Source: Pelecanus crispus (lineage: Eukaryota; Chordata; Aves; Pelecaniformes; Pelecanidae). Taken from it: a stretch of 64,000 nt of DNA. Below the pieces are notes generated by a model that was not told the DNA's origin, did no database searches, and was given only the letters and a program-made list of their open reading frames with translations. The stretch spans positions 27,839,228 to 27,903,227 of the forward strand of contig NC_134676.1 in assembly GCF_030463565.1 (NCBI RefSeq), read 5' to 3'. The translations under genes and the position numbers were made by a program. This document shows, in pieces, positions 35,554 through 46,432 of the stretch (positions are counted from its first letter, which is position 1; each line of letters starts with the position of its first letter).

Positions 35554-38003
35554 AAGAAATATACAAATACACAAGTATGCATGTTTTCCAGTACAGATTC
35601 TCAAAAGTAGCACAACTTTAGACAGATGTTCAAGTTATTACTGCAGAAGTCAGATGTACAGCATTAGCATCCTGTCTAGACTGTGTGACCTCCGAAGAGG
35701 TGAAGAGAAATACAGCATAGATCAGTGTTCTTTACAGTTTTGAACTTAGTTGCCCTAGCTCCACTTAACAACGATTTGACAAGCTCCAGGCACAGGAATG
35801 CTTCACTGGAAAACTGAGGTGTAAGAAAACTTTTTGCCAGTACAATGACATGGACAAATCTTTGCAGTAAACTGAAGTCTAAACTATACCAACAAAACAA
35901 CAGTCCTAAAGAAAATTAATTCAAATGCCAAACAGTTGTTTTGGCCTATATGTTGTATAATTACAACAGGGCAGAATTATACAAATCCTGCTCTCAGGTC
36001 TTCAAGCCATGTGATTTTGTCAGCAATACTGTTAAAGATTGTAAAGTTTACTCGTATAATACAGCAGTTCTCAGAGTACTATAATAAAGTGCAGTGCACA
36101 GGGCTATGTTAAGCAGCTGTCCATCAGTAGGTAGTTGATATTACAAAATTGCAGTCATACAATTTGTATTCCATTCGAAAGTCTTACATTATTGTAGGAA
36201 ACTGGTAGAGCAAATACTACCACTTTGTTCTTATTAATGTTTTGTGATCAGATAGAAAGCAATGCTTTGCAATTGATGTCGCAGGTTGGGTTGGGAAAAA
36301 AAAACCCAAACAATCACCAAAAAGATCTAAAGTGTAAGTGTGACACAAAAGAATAAGAGCTATAATAACGTGGACTGATGAACACATCACTCACAGACAT
36401 GATTCAGTATTAGAGTGACAGAATAGAGATAAAGATTTAGTTTATTCTATTTTTAAAGACATAGTCAAGCTAAATGGGTGATTTCAGAGACCAAGTCTTG
36501 CTTTTATGCTGACTTTAAGTAGTTTCAGCCTCAAAAGTTCTGACTGTGGACACTGGGCAGCTTTTGTTAGCCCAACTGGCACCCATATAGGGAGCCAGTT
36601 CAGTGTCCTGTTTCTCTTCGCAGTTAACAATCCCTCACCAAGCAACCAATCCTTTGTTAGGTATGTGCATTTTCTACATCCTTTTCTTGCTCTTTCTGTG
36701 CTTGCAGTTTTCCATAACAATCGAGTCCTTTTCCAAGCTGAGTTTCACCCTGCCTGACTCACATACAGAGAATGCAGTTGACTTACTAATCTGCCCACAG
36801 AAAAAACTTCCCTGGCATCACAGGGAAAAACATACTCTCCTCCCACAACAAAAGACTGTTTCAACACCTTTGCTATTTGTCCAGAAGATATAACCCACTG
36901 CACACCAAATGAAGGATTATGCCTACCCTGCAGACACAAAAGTGAGAGCAGCACAGAGGATCCAAATTAACTAGCTTAGGTCATGGTAGTAATACCCACA
37001 CAGGACTACGGTTAAGATTACCCTGGTTTTTGGATCTGCAGCCCAGATCCACCACAACCCCACAATGGCATTAGCCTGTTTGAAAACACTCACAATCATG
37101 TCCCCTGGCTTATAGTGCAACTCCCTTGGTTGGGATGGGATCACACTTGCAGCTCATTTCACCTCCATACTCCAGAAGATCAAGCACCCAGCTAAAACTT
37201 AAGCAGACCACTCCCCCCACCTCTCCCCCAGGTCAGACAACTCGGATATTAAGAGGTAGTCTAATAACAGAAACCCTGCTCTGAACAACAAACTTCGGAC
37301 CTGTCTAGTATCTACTTGTTGAGAAAATAGGACCTACCATAAGCTTGGCTTCAATATTTATACAATCTTTACGCATATACTTTTATTACATAAGAAAGCC
37401 CAGGATGAACAGATACAGAAGGACACGGTGCAAAGGCATGCTTCGGTATGGCAATGGGCTTTACTATAAGAGGTAGTGAAACATGAACCTTAAGGCAGTG
37501 AGATACTAATATGACTTCCCCCCACCCCCCCAACAGCGCTTATGTTCAATAAGCAATAACATAAACTAACAAGGAAAAGAATTAGGATTTAAAAAAAAAA
37601 AAAACAAAACAAAACCACAAAACCCTAGCTTTTCAGAGCTGGGAAAAAAGCGAGAACACGGTCTTTAAGGTTCTTTATACCCAGCTGTTAGGCAGGTTGC
37701 TAGCCGAAAACCGGATTAGGTACAGCACCGATGCGGGTGAAGCCAGGCCACGCGTGCCAGGCAGCTCCCGCGGAAAGCCCCCGCAGGACCTGCGGTCCCG
37801 CAGCCCTCCCCGCCGGCTCCGTGCGCCCAGAAGCCCAAAGGGGGCTGGAAGCCGATCCGGGCTGCTTGCCCATCGAGTTGCTTTCCCCCACCTGGCGGAG
37901 AGGCCGGCCGGCAGCGCCCTCCCCGCGCGGCCCGGCAGCTCCGCAGCCACCGGCCCGAGTCTTCCGAACCCGTTCGACTCCACGGGAACCTCGCCCAGTC
38001 CGG

Positions 38004-38163
38004 GCTCCCCGCATCCCGGCCAGGGGCCAGGAACCCGCCCAGAGCTCAGCCGTGCTCCCCGCATCCCGGCCAGGGGCCAGGAACCCGCCCAGAGCCCAGC
38101 CGTGCTCCCCGCATCCCGGCCAGGGGCCAGGAACCCGCCCAGAGCCCAGCCGTGCTCCCCGCA
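38004..38163. repeat. 50-bp minisatellite, 3.2 copies, in F2RL1 intron 1
   Basis: Three head-to-tail 50-bp units start at 38004, 38054 and 38104, each opening GCTCCCCGCATCCCGGCCAG. A 10-bp partial fourth unit starts at 38154. The units are almost identical: the first has 'gagctcagc' where the others have 'gagcccagc'. The array lies about 170 bp inside the intron from the exon 1 donor and within the CpG island. Fifty is not a multiple of three, so the array is not under coding constraint. It accounts for the repeated peptides in spurious open frames here. Confidence 0.95.
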
Positions 38164-38334
38164 CCGCTCCCCGCTGGAAGCGCCGCCGCCCGCAGCCCAC
38201 CCCGCAGCCGAGGGGCGCCGAGCAACCAGCACGGCAGCCGCGGAGCCCAAGGAGGGCTCGGCCGTCCCCCGCTGATCCCAGGCGAGCCGGCGGCTCTAGC
38301 ACCCGGCGGCGGCAGCTCGCACTCCTCCTCTCAC

Positions 38335-38364
38335 CTGCGGGAGTGGCGGCTGCCAGCAGCGCAC

Positions 38365-38396
<32 letters not shown>

Positions 38397-38419
38397 CACA
38401 GCCGGCGGCGCCCTGCCAT
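38335..38419 (-). CDS. F2RL1: F2RL1 exon 1: signal peptide of PAR2
   Basis: The start is ATG at 38419-38417 in a strong context (A at -3, G at +4). No in-frame ATG lies upstream in the local open frame, whose first usable codon is a GTG at 38458. The exon encodes 28 residues plus one base. MAGRRR is followed by a hydrophobic core of Leu, Cys and Ala and then TPA, which is a classical secretory signal peptide. The exon ends CCCGCAG before GTGAGAGG. The leftover G joins AG of exon 2 in phase 1. This exon-1 signal peptide with the cleavage site in exon 2 is the usual PAR gene structure. Ten of the residues are Leu from an uninterrupted CTG repeat. Assignment rests on exact phase agreement, a total length of 396, and the CpG island. 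No transcript was available. Confidence 0.88.
38366..38395 (-). repeat. (CTG)10 trinucleotide repeat within F2RL1 exon 1
   Basis: Ten uninterrupted CAG units on the plus strand read as ten CTG (Leu) codons in the receptor's signal-peptide core (residues 9-18). Pure triplet repeats of this length are prone to length change. Here variation would lengthen or shorten the hydrophobic core without shifting the frame. Confidence 0.95.
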
Positions 38420-38595
38420 CCTCCCACCGCGCTCCAGCCACCGCTGCCTTTCCCGCACGCCCGACCAGTTTCACCTGATACCTGAGCTAGGAGGAGGCGG
38501 AGGGCGCGGCATGACTACTCCCAGCCTGGCGGCGGGCGGAGCCGGGCCAGGCCAGGCCACGTCCCCCACCGCCGAAGGGCTGTGGGGCTGCCCCT

Positions 38596-38651
38596 AAAAT
38601 GGCGGGGGGAGGCTCGCTGGTGGGTCCGTTGCGCACGCCTCAAAATGGCGG
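38596..38651. promoter_or_regulatory. Two YY1-like AAAATGGCGG motifs upstream of F2RL1
   Basis: AAAATGGCGG occurs at 38596-38605 and again at 38642-38651, both on the plus strand, 46 bp apart and each followed by a G run. The core matches the YY1 consensus (AAnATGGCG). YY1 elements usually sit just downstream of a start site and point in the direction of transcription, so they could belong to a divergent plus-strand transcript as easily as to F2RL1. This is inferred from motif only. Confidence 0.45.
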
Positions 38652-38673
38652 GGGGGGGGCGTTGGGTCTCGCG

Positions 38674-38698
38674 CCTCGCCTCGCCTCGCCTCGCCTCA
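38674..38698. repeat. (CCTCG) pentanucleotide repeat in the CpG island
   Basis: Four perfect CCTCG units plus one CCTCA lie in tandem about 255 bp upstream of the F2RL1 start codon. It is a short, possibly polymorphic GC-rich tract. Confidence 0.85.
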
Positions 38699-38900
38699 CG
38701 CCCTGCGTCCCCGCTCCGTGTCTGCTGCGGCCGAACAGGTGCTGCGGGCCTCGGCCCTCACCTCCCTCCCTCCCCGGCTGGCCCTCTGGCAGTCACCCGG
38801 CCCTGAGCTCGCCGGTGGGAGCCCGGCCGCAGGTGCTCTGTTACCAGCTTGTAGCCGAGCAAAGCTGAGGGGTGCTGTCTGAGCGCCCACGTATTTCGAG

Positions 38901-40649
38901 GTGGTCGTGGTTCGTGCCGAGCCGCCGCCGCTGGAGCGGAGCAGGCCTGTTCTGGGACGCATGGGCTGCAGCTGGGGGCAAGCTGGTGAGGAAAATGGGC
39001 TGGAGGGGTGTTTCGTGGGACAGCGTTGCTCCTGCTGACTCATAACATACGGCTTTGTGTGTGCTAGGTCTCTTACTCTTCCTTGTTGTGTTGTCATATG
39101 GCAGGCGGGAAGGAAAATGTCTAATTAACCTGAATTCATCTGTGGTACTGCACTGGCGTGACTCAGGGTAACAAAGGGCTGTTTTCACTTGTCAGCCTTG
39201 CTTAAACTCAGGCTACACCAACTTCCTTCTGTTCTTGCAAATACAGATTTCAAGAACAAAATTAAGCACAATGCAGTGCCAGCAGTGTTTTCCATTTATC
39301 CACACAAATATGAATTTAAGAAATGTTTTTAGGTTTGTAAAATCAAGCACACAACTTACCAAATTCCAAAATTAAAACTAGAAGTTCAATCCTGGTTCAC
39401 ACCTCTAGACCAGTTCTCTGGTTACATCAGTAATGCTCCTTCTGCCTCAGTCACTCGGCAAAATGCTTGGTGTTCAGTTGGTGGTAAAGTTGTTGGGGTC
39501 TTTTTTTCCTTTTTTTAATTAATATGTTATGAATATGCTCTGTTCTATGTTGTTCTGAAGAGAAAATTGTTCTTTTTGTGGGATTTCTGTGATGGTCATG
39601 AAGTATGGCTGTGAGTTGAGGACGTCTGCGTTGTTCCCATTTTACAGATGGACAATGGAGTACAGAGAGATGAAGGTAAATGTACTTTGAAGTTTTGGGT
39701 GTCTGAGTCGACATCAACAGCCTCTCTTTTTTGAGTCTTTGTTATAAGTTCCTCCATACTCAAAACACAGTTCCTGTTTGTCATCCACACAGCTAAGACT
39801 GTTTACAGATTTCTCATCTTAGTCTCAGCCTCCTTGCTAAGCGCTGGGAAATTCATAGCCCATCCCTCCAGATTCCCTGTCTTGTCTGTTCCTTTCTCAC
39901 TTGCAGTGCTGTTTTGTTTACTTTACCATGACAAACCACTTCATGCGTACTTAAATCTCGTGCTCTTAATCACCTTGTCCAGTGAGTTGCAGTCTCATCT
40001 GGCTTTTTTATCTAATCTCCCTTTCAAACAGCCACATATGTGCTGGCTACTGGTCTCTACACTGTTTTCCCTCTCAGACCTATAGTACTAAGGAGTGGTC
40101 AGTCCTCCTCTCATCCAGTTCTGCTGTAGCCAGTGGTCTTCTGCCAGCACTCAGTCCCAGTTTTGACTGTTCTCTTTTGATTTATTCTATCCAGTCTGTC
40201 TTTTTGTCCCCTTTATATTCAAAGCAGACAGCTCCTTTCCTCTTTTGCTTGGATCTAGCAAGAGTGTAAGGGACTGAGAACACAAAGGAAAAGCTTCATT
40301 GCTGTCACTAAACAAAATCTGCTCTAGGCTGTCCCATAACAGGTCAGAGTGCAACCGAAGAAGCCCTGCGGCTGTGTGTAGAAGCAAGTGTCACTGCAGG
40401 TGCATCTTCTGGAAATGCAGCTGTGGACTTAGCCACTGGTGAGTGTAAGGAAACCACGTTAACAGAGGTTTATAATTTGGCTAGGTTTTCATAGGGATGT
40501 CAGAAACATGTAATGGATGTGAAGATTATCTGCCTTCAAAATTTTACAAGCAATTCATTAGATTCCCAAGCAATTAAAAATGGAGCTTATAAGAGGGAGT
40601 GTCAGGCAACTTTAATACCAGAGAACTCTATCAACCTGCCTTATAAGAG
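38901..40649. other. Intergenic right of the F2RL1 CpG island
   Basis: Unique-looking sequence without a supported gene. Potential donor-like GTGAGG at about 38986 on the plus strand could belong to a divergent non-coding transcript from the island, but no downstream exon is recognisable. Confidence 0.4.
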
Positions 40650-40997
40650 ACACCCTATGGCAGCCTTTCAGTACTTAAAGGGGGCTTATGAGAAAGATGG
40701 GGAGAGACTTTTTACCAGGGCCTGTAGTGATAGGACAAGGGGTAACATTTTTAAATTAAAAGAGGGTAGACTTAGATAAGGTAGAAGGAAGAAATTCTTT
40801 ACTATGAGGGTGGTGAGACACTGGAACAGCTTGCCTAGAGAAGTTGTGGGTGCCCCATCGCTGGAAGTGTTCAAGGCCAGGCTGGATGGGGCTTTGAGCA
40901 ATCTGATCTAGTGAAAGGTGTCCCTGCCCGTGGAATGGGCTTCAACTAGATGATCTTTAAAGGTCCCTTCCAACACAAACCGCTCTATGATTCTATA
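40650..40997 (+). mobile_element. Older CR1 LINE, 5'-truncated
   Basis: About 350 bp with the CR1 ORF2 C-terminal pattern in a diverged subfamily: AAFQYLKGAYEKDGERLF, then CSDRTRGN, a stop, then [27 protein letters not shown]1 3'UTR follows, ending CTCTATGATTCTATAA. Stops interrupt the coding remnant. It differs from the 13.7 and 19.1 kb copies throughout, so it is a separate, older subfamily. Confidence 0.85.
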
Positions 40998-41568
40998 ACA
41001 AACTAATGGTCTTTGGCACTTGTAAGTGGTAGTTGCTGGTGCTCTGTCTGTGCCTTGATAACAAGGCTTTTGTTGTGGTTTTGTTCTATTTACTTTTATT
41101 AAGAAGTTGCTGTTCTTAACTAACATCTTAAGCAGGGATAATATTTGTTAGGAAGATTACCCATTTATAGTCTACAAATGAGTTCTGCCTCATGACTTAA
41201 AAAATATTAATAGAAACTACAAATGATCTTGCCCTTGTTCAAATCACTGGGACATCTGTACAGAGCAATGTCAAGCCTTTGTGACTTTTAGTTGCCTTTA
41301 TTGAAGACAACTGATTTGTCAAACCTATGTACAGTTCTAGTGTGCCATTTATCAAACAGTTTGGAAAGAAAATTTAACAATTTGTAAAGAAACACAAAAC
41401 AATTAGGTTCTTGTTTGCACTTGTTTATAATTGGAAAATAACTGCAATAAATAAAACTGCCACAGGAAGAATAAGTACATGACTACAGATGCTTATTAAA
41501 CCTCAATTCTCCATTACGAATTGGTAGTTTCTTGGTTTTTCTGCTATACATTTTTTTCTGCTACAAAT

Positions 41569-41608
41569 ACATATATATGTGTGTGTGTTTATATGTGTAT
41601 ATATATAC
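41569..41608. repeat. (TA)/(TG) microsatellite
   Basis: Alternating pyrimidine-purine tract of mixed TA and TG dinucleotides interrupted by a TTTA segment. Confidence 0.85.
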
Positions 41609-44600
41609 TGCTATATTATACTATAATGAGTTGGGAAGAATCATCTTGCACCTTTATACAGTGGCTTGAAGGGAGCTTTGAACTTGTTCATCACTGGTTA
41701 TTCATTATTAAAGCATACACAAAACTGACAAAAAGGTTAAGTGAGCATCAGTTGATAATTCCCTGCTCTAGCAATGTTTGTCTGGGGCACGTTTTCAGGA
41801 AAGTCTCACGCACCTTTGGGCAAAGGGCATAATTGGAAATGTGCTCGCCCTTGCACTTTGAGTAGCTGGTGGGTGTGGCAGTATTAACACAGTTTAGCAC
41901 AGGCACTGCAAAGGGGACCTTCCAGGGTACACCCCTTAGGTCTTGATTCATTTTTAACAGCATAATGATGTGATGTAGTCATGAAGATGTGTGACTATCA
42001 AAGATACTTTATTAAATGAGAAATGGATGTGGTTTCATTGCAAGGCACTTGTCAGTACTCGTGCAGTTTGTGCTAGGATAAATGGGTGGGAGCATTTTTA
42101 ATGTACAGTACTTCATGTCTCCCTGGGAATTTCTGAATTCAGATGGCAAATGTGTTTTCAGTGTGTGGCTTACTGTAATCATAGCACATGTCTATTGGGG
42201 GAAAAGGTAAGGGATGGCTGTCTGTGACGTGTCTTACACAGATATATGGATTTTTTTCTAAGGTGCAAGAAGAGCTTGGTTTTGGAAGGGGGAGGAAATA
42301 AAAATCTCCTAACTTTAAATATCAATGTGTCATGTAGGAATGGCATAAGCACTTAAAATATCCTTCAAACAATAGAGTTAGTGCAAGGGTTCAAGGAGGG
42401 AGGGTGAAGTGTGGTTCAAATGAAACGATGTGAATCATTTCATTTTAAAAACAAGTTTAGTTTTTGATTCAGCATCATCTCTTGGGGCTTTAGCCTGTCC
42501 CCAGGTAAGCTACCTGGCATCTTAGAAACTAGAGGAGTGCCTGGGTACTAAGCTACTGCAAGGCTCTGCTTTTGCAGTGCAAGACCAGGTCTCTGCGTAT
42601 AATAATAATCCTTTTGCCATAACTTGTTTCAACACAATGAAGCCCTCTATCCTTCCTCCTTGTGTTTCTCATTCATAAAAGCCCCTGTGCCATCTTAAGC
42701 AGTATCTCTCGCTTGTTTTCCTGAGCCTTTGAACAGGTCTCTCTATTTCCTGCTCAGTTCTTGTTGGCCTTGCTGGCAGGCTTGCTAGGTACTACATAAT
42801 GGTTGTCACTAACGTTTTTGATGCTCTATGCGTGTCCAGCAAGGATCCTAGGCAACGAGGAGTTATGGGCAGCAGCTGTATATTGTTCTGTTTCTCCAGT
42901 AGCAAAGATCCATTTTATTTCACTCTGTATTTAGGAAGTCGCTTCCATTCCCTCTCTTACCCCATCTATTGCAAGATTCTTGCAGTTTTTTGGAAATTCT
43001 GGCCATGGCAAATAAGTGCTTTATGAGCATGTTGTGCTGATGTGCTATTGTGTTGTTACTACTTGGGATGCCAGTGTGGTAGCATACTAATTCATGGCAT
43101 TTTGGGTCACTGTGTTGGGGGAAGGGATAGGTAGTATGGGTTGTTTAAGGTGGTTCCTTAACGGTTATTGGGTGTCATCCTGATTTTTCTGACCTTCTGT
43201 CAGCAGTGTCCTGTGTTTGTTCCTGATGTTTGGCCTTTAACTCTTCCTGTATTTTCAGTTTTCTCAAAAGCAAGGAGATCCAGGGCTTGGGCTGGAGGCA
43301 TGACAAAGAGGAGTGGCAAGAGGTCTGGAACAAAATGTTAGGTATGCCCAGTGCCTGGGGGGTAGAAACATAGATGGCCCAAACCTGACTTTTCACACTG
43401 ACGTGGAAGTACAGATGTGAGTCCTGTTCACATGACCTTGCAGTAATAGAGGACATGCAAATTTAACAAAATGGCTTGGTCTAAACAGAATATAAACTAG
43501 TGCTTCTGCGCCTGTGTTGACAGTTGCTTACCCTGTGGTACATCTGTCTTCAAGTGTGCCTACAGCTACATGAGAAAAAGCATGTTAAGGTGCCAAAATC
43601 AAGCAACTGAAAATTAGGAAATGCTATAATTTGGGCTTCTTGTGCAATCTTAATTCAGCATGCTTGTGCATATGCATTTTGAAAGGGGTTTAGTTATGAC
43701 ATCATAATCCAATCTTTCCGTGGTGCACTGCATGGAGTGTGCTCATGAATAAACAGATAATCTTGTACTTATACCTCTACTTACATGTATAGATACACTC
43801 AAGATACCACCATCTAGCTAGTATTGACTTCTTATCCTGCTACTGTTGTAAACTGGGGAAGTACTCTCTCTGCATAGATAGGAATGCAGAGAAAGGGATG
43901 TGCAGATTGCTTGCAACCCATCAGTGCAGCCACTAGTTTAGGCTGAGTTTGTATCTGCCTGATGTACGTAGCAACATTCCATTACCCATGCTGAGAAAAT
44001 GAAACGATGGATCATTATTAAGATAGGATAAAAATATGTAATAGCTCAACAAAATGAAACATTGTTATGTGTTGGCATGTTTTGTTAGAGTGGGTGTTAC
44101 TGTGTCCTTTATAACAGCCAACTAGTCTCCACAGCAAGCCACCTGCAAGCAGACAATGGTAAATGGAAGCTTGCATCAACACATGGAATTTAAAATAAGG
44201 TCAGTTTCAATGGAAACAAGATTATTAAAGATCTGGGCACTTAGACATGCAACCTATTGCAGTAGAAATATAGTGGGTAAGGTTGTGGTGGAAAATTAAT
44301 CACAGTATTAGTTGTGATGAACTGGATAAGGATTCTTTCAGAATCCTGTTGGTCCATCTCACACAGGAAGTTTATTGATGGCTTATCATGGAGATAACTC
44401 TGTATTGACAGTATGGGACTATCCAAACACCAAATTACTTTTAGGAATGGATCTTTATTAGGTAACCATTAAAAGCGATAACTGAAAATGTTGAAAGCAT
44501 TCTTAAACATCTAAAAAGCCCATAACATTTCTCAGATAATTTCTACTCTCTGTATTCTTTTTAGTAATATAATTAAACTACACCAGTTCCAAGGAATGAT

Positions 44601-45119
44601 TTAACTTAAATTTTACAACAAAACCTTTCTGATGTCAGGAAAAGGTTGCAAAGTCTGATGAATATAGTGAAATGTTACTCCTAGCCACTGAGAAGAGCTA
44701 TACAGGTTTTGTATGATGAATTAAATGAATTAATTAAATGAATATTGGGACACATTGGTCAAACTGAGGAGGGATTTATTTTTCCTTTTTTTTGTTCCAT
44801 TTCAGTTGAGCTACTATTTGTATGTACTGGTTTGTAAAAGTGTTTGAAACGAGTTGAAAGTTATTTTCAGTATGGGTCTATTACAATTTTTGTCTAGTGT
44901 TTCTACATCTACACTGGAAGGAATATAGGGTGGAATGTATAAAATAATAATTCCTCTTAAGGTAATCTGAATTGTTACAGTGAATCACGAACGCGATGGG
45001 AGTCAACAGTATTGTCTTGCAGCAAAGAGGGTTGCTGTCTGTAATGTATGTGAAGAAGTCCTTCCTTCATTCAGCACCAGTAAGTTATTTGTTGGAGGAT
45101 ATTTTTAACTCAGTCCATG

Positions 45120-45480
45120 TCTTTCTTAAAGAAAACTGGACAAAGTCCAGAGAAGATGTGAACAATTGGAACAATCTGGAGAATGTTTGGAGCAATTAAT
45201 TTTGTTTGGTCTAAAGAAGATCGTGGAGAGACATGACGACATACTTAAAGTATGTCCAAGGCTGCAGCATGTTTTCCACGTTCACTGAGTAGGCTGAAAT
45301 GTTAGCAAAGATAGATATTAGGAAAAAAGGTTCTAACAATTGACACTAATTTTAATGAGCTCCTGCTTTCTAGGGAATCTGTAGGACCTCCATCACTGGC
45401 AGTTTTAAAGTGGTTTAGACATACAGAAATGATGTAGGTATGTATAGTTCATCCTGGCAGAAGTAGGTGATGCCTTGTGT
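45120..45480 (+). mobile_element. Possible ancient CR1 tail
   Basis: A weak CR1 pattern: a 'KLDKVQRRCEQLEQ'-like stretch (about 45128-45170), then 'agatattaggaaaaaaggttctaac' and 'ggacctccatcactggcagttttaaa', which resemble the end of CR1 ORF2 (DIRKKF... and SPSLEVFK). Everything is strongly diverged, and the 3' repeat is not recognisable. Confidence 0.45.
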
Positions 45481-46407
45481 AACGGTTCCAGCCCAGCTGT
45501 TAATGACTCCAGAACAATATTCCTAGCAGAATAAACCCCCAGTCCTTTATTATACTGACCTCAGTGGTCTTACTCTTGTTTGGGATCTGAATACAATAAG
45601 ATTTGACATGTTCTTCTACATTGAGTCAGCCTCAGTGGTTTTACACTTGTATACCTCTGTTCAAAACCAAATGCTACTGAAATGCTATCCAGGGCCCCAT
45701 CTTATCTGATCCCAGCTAGGAAGAGTTTAGATCCTTTGGTCATGCTTATCATTACTGAGCAGTCATGACTCAGGCAACAGCAAGGTCTGCTGCTGAGATC
45801 CATCATGTCTTTGCCTCTGGGGAGGGGAGGTTGTTCAAGCGCCTCTGCATTTTTGCTTCTCCACCACACAGACGACAGCAGTTTTCCAGCCAAATGAAGG
45901 ACCAGGAGCCCAGAAGGAGAAGCATCCAGGTGGGGCACTGAGGAAGAACACCACCAGCTAGGTTTCAGGGTGGCAGTAGACCTCTGGAAAACCCCATGGG
46001 ATTTGTACCCATTTTGAAGAGCTAGATAACAGGCGTGGAAAAATGCCAATCATGAACCACTAAGTTTGGTGGATGCCGGGGAGAACCGTGCTTTGTGCAT
46101 CTGAGATAAAGAGCATGAAGAGAGTGACATTGAACCACATACCTGGTCACCTTCAAAGAGCAGCATCAAGATGCAGTCCAGAGACTAGGGACCTGACTAA
46201 ATCATAGCCAGATTTTGGAAAGTGGGGAGACACAACCCAAAATCTGGGTAGGGGACCATGGGAAGTCAGTCCTGCCAGACATGGCTGCTTCAGTAGTCCT
46301 TTGACAAGAAAAAACTTTGTAAGAAATTAATCCTGTGTGCAAAACAGATGCAATCATAGTCATGTGTGACTTATGTTTTTCCCCAGAGGGATAGGCAGTA
46401 TATTGTT

Positions 46408-46432
46408 GGGGGGGGGGGGGGGGGAGGGGGGG
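46408..46432. repeat. Poly-G tract
   Basis: Seventeen G, one A, then seven G on the plus strand. It can form G-quadruplexes and is error-prone in sequencing and assembly, so the exact length is uncertain. Confidence 0.9.

Larger units (their letters stand above)
34175..38334 (-). other. F2RL1: F2RL1 intron 1
   Basis: This 4.16 kb phase-1 intron has a GTGAGA donor (GT at 38334-38333) and a TTTTAG acceptor. It holds a short CR1 tail (34444-34550), a small inverted repeat (35531-35553), A-rich tracts near 36298 and 37590-37615, and a 50-bp minisatellite (38004-38163) in its GC-rich 5' part. The first ~600 bp is CpG-rich, so the island extends into the intron. Long open frames in that GC-rich stretch on both strands are a by-product of few AT-rich stop codons and are not called as genes. 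Confidence 0.88.
37700..38900. promoter_or_regulatory. CpG island covering F2RL1 exon 1 and its presumed promoter
   Basis: CpG density and GC content rise sharply from about 37700 and fall away near 38900, in contrast to the AT-rich surroundings. The island spans the 5' part of intron 1, exon 1, and about 480 bp upstream of the start codon. Upstream (right) of the ATG at 38419 lie GC-box-like tracts (38490-38540) and no obvious TATA box, as expected for a CpG-type promoter. The transcription start is presumably within 38420-38600. Two AAAATGGCGG motifs and a CCTCG repeat follow further right. Confidence 0.75.

Noticed and set aside
37700-38458. Reading F2RL1 exon 1 through its donor as one 252-codon minus-strand protein
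   Set aside because: The GTGAGA donor at 38334 and exact phase match to exon 2 give a complete PAR2. The read-through part is intron, and the apparent start at 38458 is GTG.
37697-38597. Long open frames of about 190-290 codons on both strands of the GC-rich region
   Set aside because: They arise because stops are rare in CpG-island sequence. They overlap each other on both strands, include the 50-bp minisatellite in shifting frames, and cross the well-supported F2RL1 exon 1 donor.
45481-46330. Possible LTR or other interspersed repeat (repeated 'cctcagtgg' blocks)
   Set aside because: I could not find paired TG...CA ends, a target duplication or a second copy in the window.
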